In this document: one piece after another, positions 19,735-29,317 of the stretch
Layout: each line of letters opens with the position of its first letter
Numbering within the stretch: the stretch's first letter is position 1
NCBI RefSeq assembly: GCF_003614885.1
Contig: NZ_QZMS01000011.1
Location: 1,054,001 to 1,118,000 of the forward strand
Source of the DNA: Photobacterium salinisoli
GTDB taxonomy: Bacteria > Pseudomonadota > Gammaproteobacteria > Enterobacterales > Vibrionaceae
Direction: 5' to 3'
Length of the DNA: 64,000 nucleotides
Made by a program: the position numbers and the translations under genes
Notes under the pieces: generated by a model
Told to the model about the DNA's origin: nothing
Seen by the model: the letters and a program-made list of their open reading frames with translations, nothing else
Database searches by the model: none

Positions 19735-20262
19735 GTCGCAGTCCTTGTCGATATATGCCCTCTAGCAGAATATAGAATAGATAATTATGTTTAAAAGAGA
19801 TATTTCTCGAGCATCTGAAAAGTTAGTAAAAGCTAAATAGTGCGCTCAATCTTCTGTTGATTTGTGGCTTCAATGACTTATCTGCTACTAACAAGTTCAT
19901 TTATTGTGAAAAATGTCGTCGGGATTGAAATCAGCGCGGTAAAATCGTCAATTTACCGTTCGTTACAAAGATTCGAAATCTCTGATATTTTCAATTCTTG
20001 TGATCCCTCTTCAATTAATACTATTCGTTTAGGCTTTTTAATTTTCCTTAATGATTAGGGTATTGAATGTATTGGCTGTTTTTTTTAATCAGATACATTG
20101 TTTTATTCAGGCTGGCGATAAATACCAGGTTGGGTTGCACTAAGAATATTGCTGATGAAAAGTCGATGCGCGGGTTGGGTATTGTCAGCATGGAAGGATT
20201 ATTGGTTGCCGGAATGCAGAGTTTACCTGTTCCGGCAAGTTTTGAATGGAACCCCAATGGGC
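19735..20262. other. 528-base intergenic region with one hairpin
   Basis: AT-rich and without a convincing ORF. The only structure I see is a perfect 9-base inverted repeat TTGCCGGAA/TTCCGGCAA at 20206-20214 and 20230-20238, just beyond the end of the minus-strand outer-membrane-protein gene. It lacks a clear T-run, so a terminator role is only possible. Confidence 0.5.
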
Positions 20263-21414
20263 TCAGAAATAATATTCCAGCGCCAGTTCGATGAAGTCGT
20301 CTTTACGGACAAAATACAGTGGACTGTCAAGCTGACTGGCGTTGAACCACCAGGCGTTAGCCCGCCATTTCCAGTTATTGTTTATCCGCGCGGAAGCTTC
20401 GATTCTGCCGGTAGACTCCTGGCTGCTGTCCAGATCCTGATTAATCCCGAATAAAATTTCTGTACCGTCTATGTCATTGAGCGCAAAACGTGTGCCCAGA
20501 AACAGGTCATTTTGATTCAGACTCAGTGATCGGGAATCGTACTGGTATTCAGCAATCAGACCAAGATCCCAATAGGTATCGAAGACACCGACCAGCGTGT
20601 ATTCAAACCCTGTGACCACGGCGGAGTGGTTTTCCAGGCTGTCGCGATAAAGCGCTTCCAGTTTTAATAACCAACTGCCAAAAATACCCTGAACATCTAC
20701 GCTGGTCTGATCCATCTGGGCGTAGTATGGGGTCAGGCTGGTGCGTCCCGGCAGAAAGTAGGGATCTCTGTTGGTGCCCTGAAAAAAGCTGGCGCCGACA
20801 TCCCAGTCGCCAAAATAGTGGCTGTAGCGCAATGACCAGTCGATATGTTCCTGTTCTGCCGACGATTCATATAATGCATCATCGTTTACTGGCAGCGGTG
20901 TCCGCAGCCGTCCGTCTTTACCGGCGAAAGTACGTTCACGAAAGTAGGGGAGGATGAAGGCATTTACTGTGCCCCAGTCTTTGACTGCGGCGACATTGAT
21001 CATGGGCTGCCCGAGTTTTTGTTCGCCATCGACAGATTCGACGTTATCGGTCTGGTTGATCACATCGACCAGATGAATGGACTCAGTCACGCCCCAGAAC
21101 ACCTTTCCTACCCCTATTCTGAGTTCATAGTCATCGATCAGCTGCAGATACATGAATTCACGAAGGTCAAAATGGGTACGTTCATCGTCCATGCTGTCCC
21201 AGCGGTAGAATGGCTGAATGGTCAGCCGGGCGTCGCCGTCCTGCCACTCTGTGTACCACTCGGGTTCTATTACCACAGAGGTCTGGCTTTTGTCCTGGCC
21301 CTCAAGACCAGGGTGCAGAAACTGACGTTGTTCAAGGTTTATCTGGCCGCTGATGCCGGCTGCCTCTACCGAGGCAGCCAGAAGCAGGGGCAATGCAGAA
21401 AATCGGTATATCAT
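20263..21414 (-). CDS. Outer membrane beta-barrel protein of RND export operon
   Basis: A 383-residue protein with a Sec signal peptide ending near VEAAG, alternating hydrophobic strands throughout and a C-terminal phenylalanine (ALEYYF), the recognition signature for BAM-inserted barrels. It is the last gene of an operon with a LolA-like protein (19-base gap) and an RND/MMPL exporter. Similar trios occur in marine gammaproteobacteria and pseudomonads, where DUF1302-like and LolA-like proteins accompany MMPL exporters. I infer a role in moving a lipid or other hydrophobic compound to or across the outer membrane. The substrate is unknown. Confidence 0.72.
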   Translation of the reverse strand: MIYRFSALPLLLAASVEAAGISGQINLEQRQFLHPGLEGQDKSQTSVVIEPEWYTEWQDGDARLTIQPFYRWDSMDDERTHFDLREFMYLQLIDDYELRIGVGKVFWGVTESIHLVDVINQTDNVESVDGEQKLGQPMINVAAVKDWGTVNAFILPYFRERTFAGKDGRLRTPLPVNDDALYESSAEQEHIDWSLRYSHYFGDWDVGASFFQGTNRDPYFLPGRTSLTPYYAQMDQTSVDVQGIFGSWLLKLEALYRDSLENHSAVVTGFEYTLVGVFDTYWDLGLIAEYQYDSRSLSLNQNDLFLGTRFALNDIDGTEILFGINQDLDSSQESTGRIEASARINNNWKWRANAWWFNASQLDSPLYFVRKDDFIELALEYYF

Positions 21415-21432
21415 GCTTGCTCCTGCCTGAGA

Positions 21433-22245
21433 TTATTTAACACGTTTGAGGCTGGCCTTGTTGAAATCGCTTTCATCAAGGCCATTGTTAAACGTCAGTT
21501 CATGGGTGGTCAGTACCGTCGACTTGCCGCTCTGGACGTTATTCATCGTCATTGTATGCGCGCGCCAGTATTTGCCCAGGTACTGTTTATAATCGTTAAA
21601 AGTCAGTGTCTTCAACAGGCTGTCTTTACGGTCATAGAATTCCACCTTTAAAGGACGAAAATGATCTTTATCCAGCCATACTAACTGCTTGGTGTACCCT
21701 GAGTATTCGTCCGTTGGCACTTGCTGGATCTTGAACGCTGCCTGACCTTTGAGGGTTTCATCACCCAGATAGGTGAAGTCGTATTTTTCCAGTTCAAATG
21801 AACTTAAATCTTCATAAGCGAACTCGCTGCCCATAAAAGGACCCGATTTATTACGTGACGCAATACGTTTCACTCGTTTAAGCGCCGGAAGATACAGCCA
21901 TTGGTCATCAGGCTTGGTTGTGTGGGCGAAATTCAGAAAGGCGGTGCCTTGCACATCTCGTGGCTGGTCAAAAATCGTCAGGCCTTTATCACCATCGTCT
22001 GCCACTTCCAATGTCTTGATGCGCATTTTTCGGGTGCTGCTCTCTCCTTGTGCGTTGGATAGCAGCATGGTCATTTCTGCCACGCTGTCGCCCCAACCGG
22101 TATCACGCAGTTTTCGCTCTTTAGCAATCTCTAGCCCTTGTTCGTTTCCTGCATGACAGACTGCGGGCATGATAGCCATGCCCAGTGAGGCTATCATGCC
22201 TATTGACGCTAACCATTGTGTGATCCGGGCTGTTTTATTGTTCAT
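21433..22245 (-). CDS. Periplasmic LolA-like (outer membrane lipoprotein-sorting type) protein
   Basis: A 270-residue exported protein with a signal peptide to about residue 32 (VCHAGNE). The mature part resembles the LolA/LolB fold: a TLxVADDGDKGLTIFDQP region, WLYLPALKRVKRI, a DLSSFELEKYDFTYLGDE segment and a late QLVWLDKDHFRPLKVEFYDR strand. Such proteins are encoded with MMPL exporters and are thought to carry hydrophobic molecules across the periplasm. It lies 30 bases after the RND gene and 18 before the outer-membrane-protein gene, which suggests one transcript. Confidence 0.85.
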   Translation of the reverse strand: MNNKTARITQWLASIGMIASLGMAIMPAVCHAGNEQGLEIAKERKLRDTGWGDSVAEMTMLLSNAQGESSTRKMRIKTLEVADDGDKGLTIFDQPRDVQGTAFLNFAHTTKPDDQWLYLPALKRVKRIASRNKSGPFMGSEFAYEDLSSFELEKYDFTYLGDETLKGQAAFKIQQVPTDEYSGYTKQLVWLDKDHFRPLKVEFYDRKDSLLKTLTFNDYKQYLGKYWRAHTMTMNNVQSGKSTVLTTHELTFNNGLDESDFNKASLKRVK

Positions 22246-22275
22246 GCGTTTTCTCCTTAAATTGGGGGTAATAAG

Positions 22276-24630
22276 TTATTGAGCCAATGGTTTCGGGTTA
22301 ATCGGGTTTTGGCTATTCGGCATGGCTGTATCAGTGTCTGTTTGCTCTGCTGGCTTGCGGTCAAAGAGCATCAACATGCAAGGTAGCAGCAAGAAGTCCA
22401 CCACCAGGGCAATGAAAATGATGAGGGCACTGAGCTGGCCCATGTCGCTGTTGAGGCGGAAACTGGAACTGGCCAGTACTGAGAAGCCGGCAACCAGCAC
22501 GACAGTGGTGATCCATAATGCGCGACCAACAGTGCTGAAGGCATAACGAACGGCTTCTTCAGCATTTCGGCCTTCTTTACGTGCGATTTGGTATTTGCTG
22601 AGGAAGTGCACGGCGTCATCGACAACGATACCGAGTGTGAGAGTGACCACTATTGACAGGCCCAGATTGATTTCACCAGACAAAAGTGACCAGAGTCCGA
22701 ATCCGAGAATGGCCGGGGCGATGTTGGGAATGAGACTGATCACGCCCAGTCGCAGTGAACGCAAAGCAAAAATCATCAATACGGAGATTAGTACCAGCGT
22801 CACCGGTAATGTTGATAACATGCTGGCCATATTGGTTTCGCCAATATGAGCGAACATCAGGTTGGGGCTGGACGCCATAATGGCGTAACCCGGCGCATTG
22901 GCATCAAACCAGTCATTAATGCGAGCTTCCAGGGATACCAGTTCTTTACTGCCGATATTCTTGGTGGTCAGCGTCAGTTTGACGGATGATTTATCCACAT
23001 TGAGCTGGTTGTTAAGGTCCAGGCCGTAGGGCAGGGACATCTCATACAGCAACAGATATTGTGCGGCCAGTTCTCTGTCGTTCGGCAGGCGATACCAGCT
23101 GTCATCATCACCATGCATGTTTTTGTTCAGGCGTTTGTAAACATCACTCAGGCTGGCAACATGGTCGGTTTCCGGCTGTTCCCGCAACCAGTCGGTAAAC
23201 TGATACAGGATGTTCAGAAAGCCAGGATCCGCGATCCCCTGGGGCTGACCTGAATCAATCGCAATGCTGATGGTGGTCATACCGCTGATATTGTCTGCCA
23301 TAAAGTCGGCTGCCTGGCGAAATTGGCTGTCTGTGGCGAAGTATTTGACAGGCTCGTCGTTCACCACATTGCGAGGCAGCAGCAGGGTGGCGGCGCTCAG
23401 AATGATGACGGATAAAGGCAAGATGATCTTACGGTGGTTAACCACTATGTTGCCTAATTTATCTGTCCAGGTGTGCTGGTCGGTCGTTTTAACGGCCGGG
23501 GCACGTAAAGGCAGTACAGACAGCAAAGCCGGCAGCAGGGAGACTGACAGGAAGCAGGCTATCATGATTCCCAGAGCGGCCAGATTACCTAAATCGCGCA
23601 GAATCGGGGAATCAGAGGCATTCATCATTAAAAAGCCAAGCGCCGTTGTTACCGAGGTAATCAGTACCGGCATAGCATTGAGCCTGATGCTGTAGCCTAT
23701 GGCTTCATTTTTGAGCATGCCCCTCTGCATACCTTGCCGCATAGTGGCTATAACATGCACACAGTCAGCAACGGCGAGCGTGAGAACCAGGGTTGGTACA
23801 TTAACTGTGGCTGTGCTGAGGAACATGCCCGCCCAGCCGGACAAACCCATAGTAGCCGCCACTGAACCGATAATCACAATAAGTGTGGCGAGCACACCAG
23901 TTACAGTGCGCAGCATAAGTATCAGAAAAACCAGCACAATCAGTAGCATGGTCGGCACGAGTGTGCTGCTGTCTTTCATCGCCATGTCCATGAAAGTACG
24001 GTTCATGGTGACAATGCCGGCCTGATAGAAATCAACCTCAGGAAATTCTGCCCGGTATTTTGCCAGTAAGTTTTGGGAATAATCGGTAACCGTAGTAATT
24101 TCTGTCGTTTCGTCAACTTTAGGCATCTGTAAAGTGACGTTAACAACAGCAACATCACCGCTGGATGAAATCAGTGAATCACGGAGTAAAGGCTCTTGTA
24201 TGGCGACTGATTTCACTTTCGCGATGCGGTTCGCATCTAGCGGATATTCATCTAACAGCAAATCTTCGACCAGCAGATCATCTTCAATGGCTTCTGTGTG
24301 CTGATAGTTAGCCAGTGAGTCGACACGGCTTGAAAAAGGAATTTGCCAGCTGTCGTTGGTCAGATCCCGGATCAGAGACAAGGTGTCAGGCGTAAAGACA
24401 TTGCCGTTTTTGGGGGCAATGACAAAGCTGATGTTGTCTGTTTTACTGAAGGTGTTCTGGATAGTGTTAAAGGCTTGCAACTGAGGGTTATTTCCGTCAA
24501 AGAAGATGTTGTAATCCCCCCGGAAATAAAGGTTTTTGGCGCCGATAGTGGCGGCGATCAACAGTGCTGTAATTATCGCCAGGACGATATAAGCACGTTT
24601 GATCGGTAAAGCGTAGATACTGTCTTTCAT
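22276..24630 (-). CDS. RND/MMPL-family exporter
   Basis: A 784-residue inner-membrane protein with the duplicated RND layout: one TM near the N-terminus, a large periplasmic loop, a block of five TMs at about residues 225-375, another TM, a second periplasmic loop and a final TM block. TM-embedded aspartates appear in VADCVHVIATM and GIVVDDAVHFLSK, the proton-relay positions. It is smaller than AcrB-type pumps and fits the MMPL/HpnN-like group that moves lipids or hydrophobic molecules. The start at 24630 is favoured by GGAG six bases upstream; the ATG at 24642 is too near that site. Two TGAC-N5-GTCA palindromes lie upstream. Confidence 0.9.
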   Translation of the reverse strand: MKDSIYALPIKRAYIVLAIITALLIAATIGAKNLYFRGDYNIFFDGNNPQLQAFNTIQNTFSKTDNISFVIAPKNGNVFTPDTLSLIRDLTNDSWQIPFSSRVDSLANYQHTEAIEDDLLVEDLLLDEYPLDANRIAKVKSVAIQEPLLRDSLISSSGDVAVVNVTLQMPKVDETTEITTVTDYSQNLLAKYRAEFPEVDFYQAGIVTMNRTFMDMAMKDSSTLVPTMLLIVLVFLILMLRTVTGVLATLIVIIGSVAATMGLSGWAGMFLSTATVNVPTLVLTLAVADCVHVIATMRQGMQRGMLKNEAIGYSIRLNAMPVLITSVTTALGFLMMNASDSPILRDLGNLAALGIMIACFLSVSLLPALLSVLPLRAPAVKTTDQHTWTDKLGNIVVNHRKIILPLSVIILSAATLLLPRNVVNDEPVKYFATDSQFRQAADFMADNISGMTTISIAIDSGQPQGIADPGFLNILYQFTDWLREQPETDHVASLSDVYKRLNKNMHGDDDSWYRLPNDRELAAQYLLLYEMSLPYGLDLNNQLNVDKSSVKLTLTTKNIGSKELVSLEARINDWFDANAPGYAIMASSPNLMFAHIGETNMASMLSTLPVTLVLISVLMIFALRSLRLGVISLIPNIAPAILGFGLWSLLSGEINLGLSIVVTLTLGIVVDDAVHFLSKYQIARKEGRNAEEAVRYAFSTVGRALWITTVVLVAGFSVLASSSFRLNSDMGQLSALIIFIALVVDFLLLPCMLMLFDRKPAEQTDTDTAMPNSQNPINPKPLAQ

Positions 24631-24645
24631 CACAATCTCCATGAG

Positions 24646-24658
24646 TGACGTTTCGTCA
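24646..24658. promoter_or_regulatory. Candidate TetR operator, site 1
   Basis: Palindrome TGACGTTTCGTCA, 15 bases upstream of the RND exporter start codon. It is one of four 13-mers of the form TGAC-N5-GTCA around the exporter and tetR genes. Confidence 0.6.
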
Positions 24659-24791
24659 ATATTTGGTGCTTTAAAACCAGCGTGTAGGCTGGCCGGGCAT
24701 GAGTTAGCTGCTTATTCATAGCCAAAGTCAATTATTCAGCTACTTATGAGTGTTAATCTCTCCGTATTCATTGCAAAGAGAAATCAAATTG

Positions 24792-24804
24792 TGACAAATC
24801 GTCA
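24792..24804. promoter_or_regulatory. Candidate TetR operator, site 2
   Basis: TGACAAATCGTCA, in the gap between the end of the tetR gene and the exporter start. It shares both half-sites with sites 1, 3 and 4 and is placed to act on the exporter promoter. Confidence 0.6.
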
Positions 24805-24814
24805 AGCATGGTGT

Positions 24815-24839
24815 GAAAATAACCCGCCTGAAGCGGGTT
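24815..24839 (-). terminator. Terminator after tetR gene
   Basis: The stem AACCCGC/GCGGGTT (24821-24839), read on the minus strand, is followed by TTATTTT. It lies 11 bases after the regulator stop. Confidence 0.8.
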
Positions 24840-24849
24840 CTTACAGTAA

Positions 24850-25638
24850 CTAGCGACCCAGTTGCGAAAGAAGTTCGATCTCTTCTGCAAAAAAGGTCTG
24901 TTCAATGTGTTTCCACAGCCTTTTGTAATCCCTTTCGCTAGACAGTGGCTTCCAGTTCATTCCGTCAAGTAACATGTTGACGTTATTCAAAATGGTAAAC
25001 GGATCCTGTAGGCGATGTATGCAGCGACTATTGGTCGCATTCGTAATCAGTGCATTTGATCCCACAGCCAGTGACCAGTTGGCAAAAACCACTGCATCGG
25101 TACTGACGGCCGCCGACATAGCCAGACTGCCTTCTTCCAGAGCACGATTGACGATTGCATCTGCATTATCAACCATTTGCTCCTCAAGTTGGTTCAACAT
25201 TTCCACGCGTGTATTGGATGCTTTGTCGATAACCCAGGGGGTTTTCGCTGTCAGCAGACAGGTCGACAGTATGGGTTCGAGTCGGGCAAAGATATGGTAT
25301 GCAACATGGACACCCATCAGAATATCCCGGCTGCTGCCTTCCATGTCTAACACCCGGTTGAACAGAGTCATTTCAACCTTTATAGCGTGGCTGCAAAGTG
25401 CCACTATGACGTCTTCTTTACTGCAGAAATGGTTATACACCGTTCCCTTAGAGTAAGGACTGATTGACGCCAGCTTGTCCATGGTGAGGTTAGCAAAGCC
25501 TTCTTTGTTAACCAGATCTTTGGCAAGCATAATCAGCTCGTGATCGCGTTCTGCAATCGCTTGCTGTTTTTTGGTTTTGGGTACACGCTCTCCGGAGAAG
25601 AGGGCACATCTCTCTTTATTACAGTTCAACCCGAACAT
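24850..25638 (-). CDS. TetR/AcrR-family regulator, probable repressor of the RND operon
   Basis: A 262-residue regulator. The helix-turn-helix is at about residues 40-80 (NLTMDKLASISPYSKGTVYNHFCSKEDVIVAL). The C-terminal ligand domain is otherwise undefined. The N-terminus is longer than usual and carries two cysteines (NCNKERCALF), which may sense redox state or be non-native if translation starts further in. It is encoded upstream of the exporter operon on the same strand. Four TGAC-N5-GTCA palindromes, two before its own gene and two before the exporter gene, are good candidates for autoregulation and operon control. Confidence 0.9.
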   Translation of the reverse strand: MFGLNCNKERCALFSGERVPKTKKQQAIAERDHELIMLAKDLVNKEGFANLTMDKLASISPYSKGTVYNHFCSKEDVIVALCSHAIKVEMTLFNRVLDMEGSSRDILMGVHVAYHIFARLEPILSTCLLTAKTPWVIDKASNTRVEMLNQLEEQMVDNADAIVNRALEEGSLAMSAAVSTDAVVFANWSLAVGSNALITNATNSRCIHRLQDPFTILNNVNMLLDGMNWKPLSSERDYKRLWKHIEQTFFAEEIELLSQLGR

Positions 25639-25787
25639 AACTTCCGACTTTTAAGTTGTCAGTTGCGTGAATACATTGCAACTCCTTCTGTGAGATGCTG
25701 GCACTCCTGTAAGTTTCTGCTTTACAAGAAGCAAACATCCTGTAAACAGTTTAACACGAATACGAAAAGGGTAAATCTCTGTAAAAA

Positions 25788-25817
25788 TGACGATTGGTCA
25801 AAATTGACTTATCGTCA
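25788..25817. promoter_or_regulatory. Candidate tandem TetR operators, sites 3 and 4
   Basis: TGACGATTGGTCA (25788-25800) and TGACTTATCGTCA (25805-25817) sit 17 bases apart start to start, about 150-180 bases before the tetR start codon. They match sites 1 and 2 by the exporter gene. Confidence 0.6.
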
Positions 25818-25896
25818 TAATAGACACTTGTGCACAGAGATCAATACCATTGTTGAAATTATTTATTCAGTCACATGAATAGCATGCGCGGCAGGC

Positions 25897-25925
25897 AATA
25901 AAAAACCGCCAGCGTTGGCGGTTTT
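25897..25925 (-). terminator. Terminator after yqhD
   Basis: The stem AAAACCGCC/GGCGGTTTT has a 6-base loop. On the minus strand it is followed by a run of T. It lies about 30 bases after the yqhD stop. Confidence 0.88.
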
Positions 25926-25954
25926 GGGTGTGTATCTGTGTTGACTCAAAGAAA

Positions 25955-27106
25955 TTAAAGCGCAGTGCGGAGAATGGCTTTACTGTCGGCAATACCAATT
26001 TTGCCGTGTTCACCCAATGCGGTCATGCCATGCTTTTCCAGACCGCTGAGCAGAACGTTAATGTCATTTTCATCCAGCTCGACATCTTTTAGGCGAGTTG
26101 GCACCTGCATGGCCTTGAAGAAAGCTTCTGTTTTGGTAATGGCAGCATCAATGCGTTCGTCATCGCTGCCCTCAGTGATGCCAAAAATACGTTCAGCATA
26201 TTGAAGAAGCTTGGCGGCTTTTTCCTGGCGTCGCTCTTTCATAACCGCCGGAAGCACGATACTCAGAGTACGGGCATGATCAATACCATAGTTGCCAGTC
26301 AGTTCATGGCCAATCATGTGTGTGGCCCAGTCTTGCGGAACACCCACACCAATGAGTCCGTTCAGCGCCTGAGTAGCGGACCACATAATATTGGCACGCA
26401 CAGCCAGATCATCCGGGTTGGTCAGTGCTTTCGGGCCCTCTTCAATCAGGGTTAACAGCAAGCCTTCGGCAAATCTGTCCTGAACTTTGGCATTGACCGG
26501 GAAGGTCAGGTATTGCTCCATCACATGAACATACGCATCGACCACACCGTTACTGATCTGACGAGGAGACAGACTCAGCGTGGTTGTCGGGTCTAAAACA
26601 GCGAACACTGGCTGGATTTTAGAGGACATATAGCCAATTTTGTCATTACCACGTGAAACGACAGAGGCTTTGTTGCTCTCAGAGCCCGTTGCCGGCAGGG
26701 TCAGGATGCAGCCGATTGGCAGAGCATGTTTCACACTGATTCCTTTTGACCACATATCCCAAGGATCTTGTCCTTCATAGCAGGCAGCGGCCGCCACAAA
26801 TTTAGTGCCGTCAACCACAGAACCACCACCGACAGCAAGCAGGTAGTCGACACCTTCAGCTTTTATCTGTTCGACAGCTTTCATCAGGGTGTCGTATTGC
26901 GGGTTAGGTTCAATGCCAGAGAATTCAATCCATTGGTGTTCACTCAGCGCTTTAACGACCTGGTCGTATACACCGTTAGCTTTGATAGAGCCACCGCCGT
27001 ACAGCACCATTACCTTGCTGCTTTTAGGTATTTCGTTTGTGATTGCAGCAATCTGGCCTTCGCCAAAATGAATGCGGGTAGGGTTGTGATAGCTAAATGG
27101 GTTCAT
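25955..27106 (-). CDS. yqhD: NADPH-dependent aldehyde reductase, iron-type alcohol dehydrogenase
   Basis: A 383-residue family III metal-dependent alcohol dehydrogenase, close to E. coli YqhD (387) over its whole length. It has MNPFSYHNPTRIHFGEGQ at the start, the nucleotide motif AVGGGSVVDGTKF, TLPATGSESN, and metal ligands in GVVDAYVHVMEQY, WATHMIGHEL and YGIDHART. The enzyme reduces short-chain and lipid-peroxidation aldehydes with NADPH. Start 27106 is the second of two adjacent ATGs after GGAG; the upstream in-frame extension lacks family similarity. It is divergent from an AraC-type gene, as yqhD and yqhC are in E. coli. Confidence 0.95.
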   Translation of the reverse strand: MNPFSYHNPTRIHFGEGQIAAITNEIPKSSKVMVLYGGGSIKANGVYDQVVKALSEHQWIEFSGIEPNPQYDTLMKAVEQIKAEGVDYLLAVGGGSVVDGTKFVAAAACYEGQDPWDMWSKGISVKHALPIGCILTLPATGSESNKASVVSRGNDKIGYMSSKIQPVFAVLDPTTTLSLSPRQISNGVVDAYVHVMEQYLTFPVNAKVQDRFAEGLLLTLIEEGPKALTNPDDLAVRANIMWSATQALNGLIGVGVPQDWATHMIGHELTGNYGIDHARTLSIVLPAVMKERRQEKAAKLLQYAERIFGITEGSDDERIDAAITKTEAFFKAMQVPTRLKDVELDENDINVLLSGLEKHGMTALGEHGKIGIADSKAILRTAL

Positions 27107-27228
27107 CATTGCTCTCCAGGTTTGCCTGTAGGATAGAGTGTGCTGCAAAGTGTAGGTGACAACCCGCTTCGCTGTAATACACAATTCTGCTTAATTCTTG
27201 CCTGATTCTGCTTTACACTTTTATTCTA

Positions 27229-28158
27229 ATGACAATTCATCAACAATGGCTCACCCCGATAAGCAGAGTTTCGACTATGAATAATACCCTGAAACTGGCC
27301 TCCTCATTGTGTTGTCAACTGGGTCTGGAAGACAGACAAGGTAAGGTAAGTACGGCGCTGAAAGGTGTAAGCCTGTTTAAAATTACCCAATATCATCATG
27401 TTACTCCCCAGATGTACCAACAAGGTGTGGTTGTTATTTTTCAGGGCAACAAAATTGGCCATCTGAATGACTATCGGTTTGAGTACGACACAGAACATTG
27501 CCTGATTGTGTCAGCGCCGTACCCCATTGCCTGTGAAACCTTTGCTTCAGAACAGGCGCCGTTGATCGGGATTGATATCGGATTCGACCACAGCGTTATT
27601 CGCCAGCTGGTTGATGATATGGAAGCGGAACTGGGAGCCGATTATTTTGTCTCTCAACAGCAACATAAAGGTGTGGCAGCCTCGCCGGTCACACCGGAAA
27701 TTAATGACTGCATGCAGCGATTATTATCCTCGCTCCATACCCCCCTGGACGCAAAATTATTGGGGCCACAGATACTCAGAGAGTTTTTTTACCGTCTGCT
27801 GCAAAGTAACCAGCGAACCCTGCTTGCTCAATATGTGAAGCAAGACAGCGCGTTAGCTCGCGTTTCAGGCGTGATAGAACATGTGCAACTGCATTATGCG
27901 GATAAATTGGCGGTAGATGATCTCGCCGATATGGCAGGCATGAGCATTTCAGCCTTTCACCGTGCTTTTAAGCAAGTTGTGACAGACCCGCCTTTGCAGT
28001 ACATAAAAAAAATCCGGCTCAATAACGCCAAGCAACTCATGGTGCAGGATGGCGTGTCCGCCAGTGTGGCAGCAAGCAAAGTAGGCTATGAAAGTGCCGC
28101 ACAGTTCAGCCGCGAGTTTAAGCGCTATTTCGGGTTACCGCCCAGTAAAGCGGGATAA
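27229..28158 (+). CDS. yqhC: AraC-family activator of yqhD
   Basis: A 309-residue AraC/XylS regulator with an N-terminal AraC_N-type domain (about residues 30-190) and two C-terminal helix-turn-helix units (LAVDDLADMAGMSISAFHRAFK and AASKVGYESAAQFSREFKRYFG). In E. coli YqhC activates yqhD in response to aldehydes; the divergent layout here supports the same role. Between the genes, AAAGTGTA (27147-27154) and TACACTTT (27214-27221) form an inverted pair that may be regulatory. No strong ribosome site precedes 27229, and the in-frame ATG at 27277 is an alternative. Confidence 0.9.
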   Translation: MTIHQQWLTPISRVSTMNNTLKLASSLCCQLGLEDRQGKVSTALKGVSLFKITQYHHVTPQMYQQGVVVIFQGNKIGHLNDYRFEYDTEHCLIVSAPYPIACETFASEQAPLIGIDIGFDHSVIRQLVDDMEAELGADYFVSQQQHKGVAASPVTPEINDCMQRLLSSLHTPLDAKLLGPQILREFFYRLLQSNQRTLLAQYVKQDSALARVSGVIEHVQLHYADKLAVDDLADMAGMSISAFHRAFKQVVTDPPLQYIKKIRLNNAKQLMVQDGVSASVAASKVGYESAAQFSREFKRYFGLPPSKAG

Positions 28159-28170
28159 GGTTGGATACGT

Positions 28171-29079
28171 TTATTTACCCGCCTGATGTACAGCTTGCCG
28201 GGTAAATCCTTGCGAGTTGTCGAGCAGCGCCCGCGCTTCTTCTGCTGTTGATCCGGTCAGAATCATCACAATGGCTGTTTTGCAGTGGCCACCACAGGCA
28301 GTCAGTGCAGATTCGGCTTGCTCACGCGTTGCACCGGTTGCTGCGGTAACGATGTTTTTTTGGCGTTCGACCAGCTTGGCATTGGTTGCTTCAACATCCA
28401 CCATAAGGTTACCGTAAACTTTTCCGGTGCGTATCATGGCGCCAGTTGTCAGCATATTGAGGATCATTTTTTGCGCTGTCCCGGCTTTCATGCGGGATGA
28501 GCCGGTTACCACTTCAGGCCCAACGACGGGAGTCATGGCGATATCTGCTAGTCGGGTCATGGCACTGTCCGGATTGCAACTGATGCTGGCAACGGTCGCA
28601 CCGATCGATTTTGCGTATTTCATCGCGCCGATAACATAAGGCGTGCGGCCACTGGCAGCAATGCCGACTAACACATCCTGGTCAGAAAAATTCAGGGCTT
28701 TCAGATCTTCTGCACCGAGCTCGCTATTGTCTTCTGCATTCTCTACGGCACGGAAAATCGCTTCGTGGCCACCTGCAATCAAACCGATAACCTGGGAAGG
28801 GTCACTGCCATAAGTGGGTGGGCACTCACTGGCATCCAGAATCCCCAAACGGCCTGATGTACCTGCACCTGAGTAGATTAAGCGGCCACCTCGCTGGAAA
28901 GCAGTGGCAATAGCATCGACAGCCTGAGCCACTTGCGGCAATGTCTGCTCAACAGCCAGCGCCACTTGCTTGTCTTCGTCATTGATGACCTTCAGCATGT
29001 CAATCGTCGACAGGGTATCTATCGCCTGACTGGCAGGGTTCCGGCTTTCAGTGATCAGTGTGTTTAAATCAATTTTCAT
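28171..29079 (-). CDS. murQ: N-acetylmuramic acid 6-phosphate etherase
   Basis: A 302-residue SIS-domain enzyme typical of MurQ (about 300 residues): [20 protein letters not shown] at the N-terminus, [44 protein letters not shown] and [14 protein letters not shown]. It cleaves the lactyl ether of N-acetylmuramic acid 6-phosphate to give N-acetylglucosamine 6-phosphate in peptidoglycan recycling. The usual neighbours murP and anmK are absent. It is convergent with yqhC, with only 12 bases between stops. Confidence 0.97.
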   Translation of the reverse strand: MKIDLNTLITESRNPASQAIDTLSTIDMLKVINDEDKQVALAVEQTLPQVAQAVDAIATAFQRGGRLIYSGAGTSGRLGILDASECPPTYGSDPSQVIGLIAGGHEAIFRAVENAEDNSELGAEDLKALNFSDQDVLVGIAASGRTPYVIGAMKYAKSIGATVASISCNPDSAMTRLADIAMTPVVGPEVVTGSSRMKAGTAQKMILNMLTTGAMIRTGKVYGNLMVDVEATNAKLVERQKNIVTAATGATREQAESALTACGGHCKTAIVMILTGSTAEEARALLDNSQGFTRQAVHQAGK

Positions 29080-29317
29080 CAGGGATGGCCTTAGCGTTCG
29101 TTAACTGATGAGAATTGTAGGGAATAACATATTGTGTAGCAAACGGCGCTACCCTAATGGTTCCTTCTTGCCTGCCCTGATTCAAAAACGCGATAAACAG
29201 ATAAATGATCTGAGTCAGACTGTGTCGGAGCTGATCAGCGTCCTGATTGTCTGAACAAGCATGCTACACTCATATCGACACTGACTTCGTGGAAATGGGT
29301 TCGTCGCGGAGGCAAGT

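Larger units (their letters stand above)
25639..25954. other. 316-base region upstream of tetR
   Basis: Holds two candidate TetR operators (25788-25800, 25805-25817) and the yqhD terminator (25897-25925). I see no coding sequence that I can support. Confidence 0.7.

Noticed and set aside
21019-21651. Plus-strand frame opposite the outer-membrane-protein and LolA-like genes
   Set aside because: It crosses two well-supported genes in antisense and lacks a protein family.
25260-25290. GGTTCGAGTC resembling a tRNA T-arm
   Set aside because: It lies inside the tetR coding sequence and no acceptor or anticodon stem can be formed around it.
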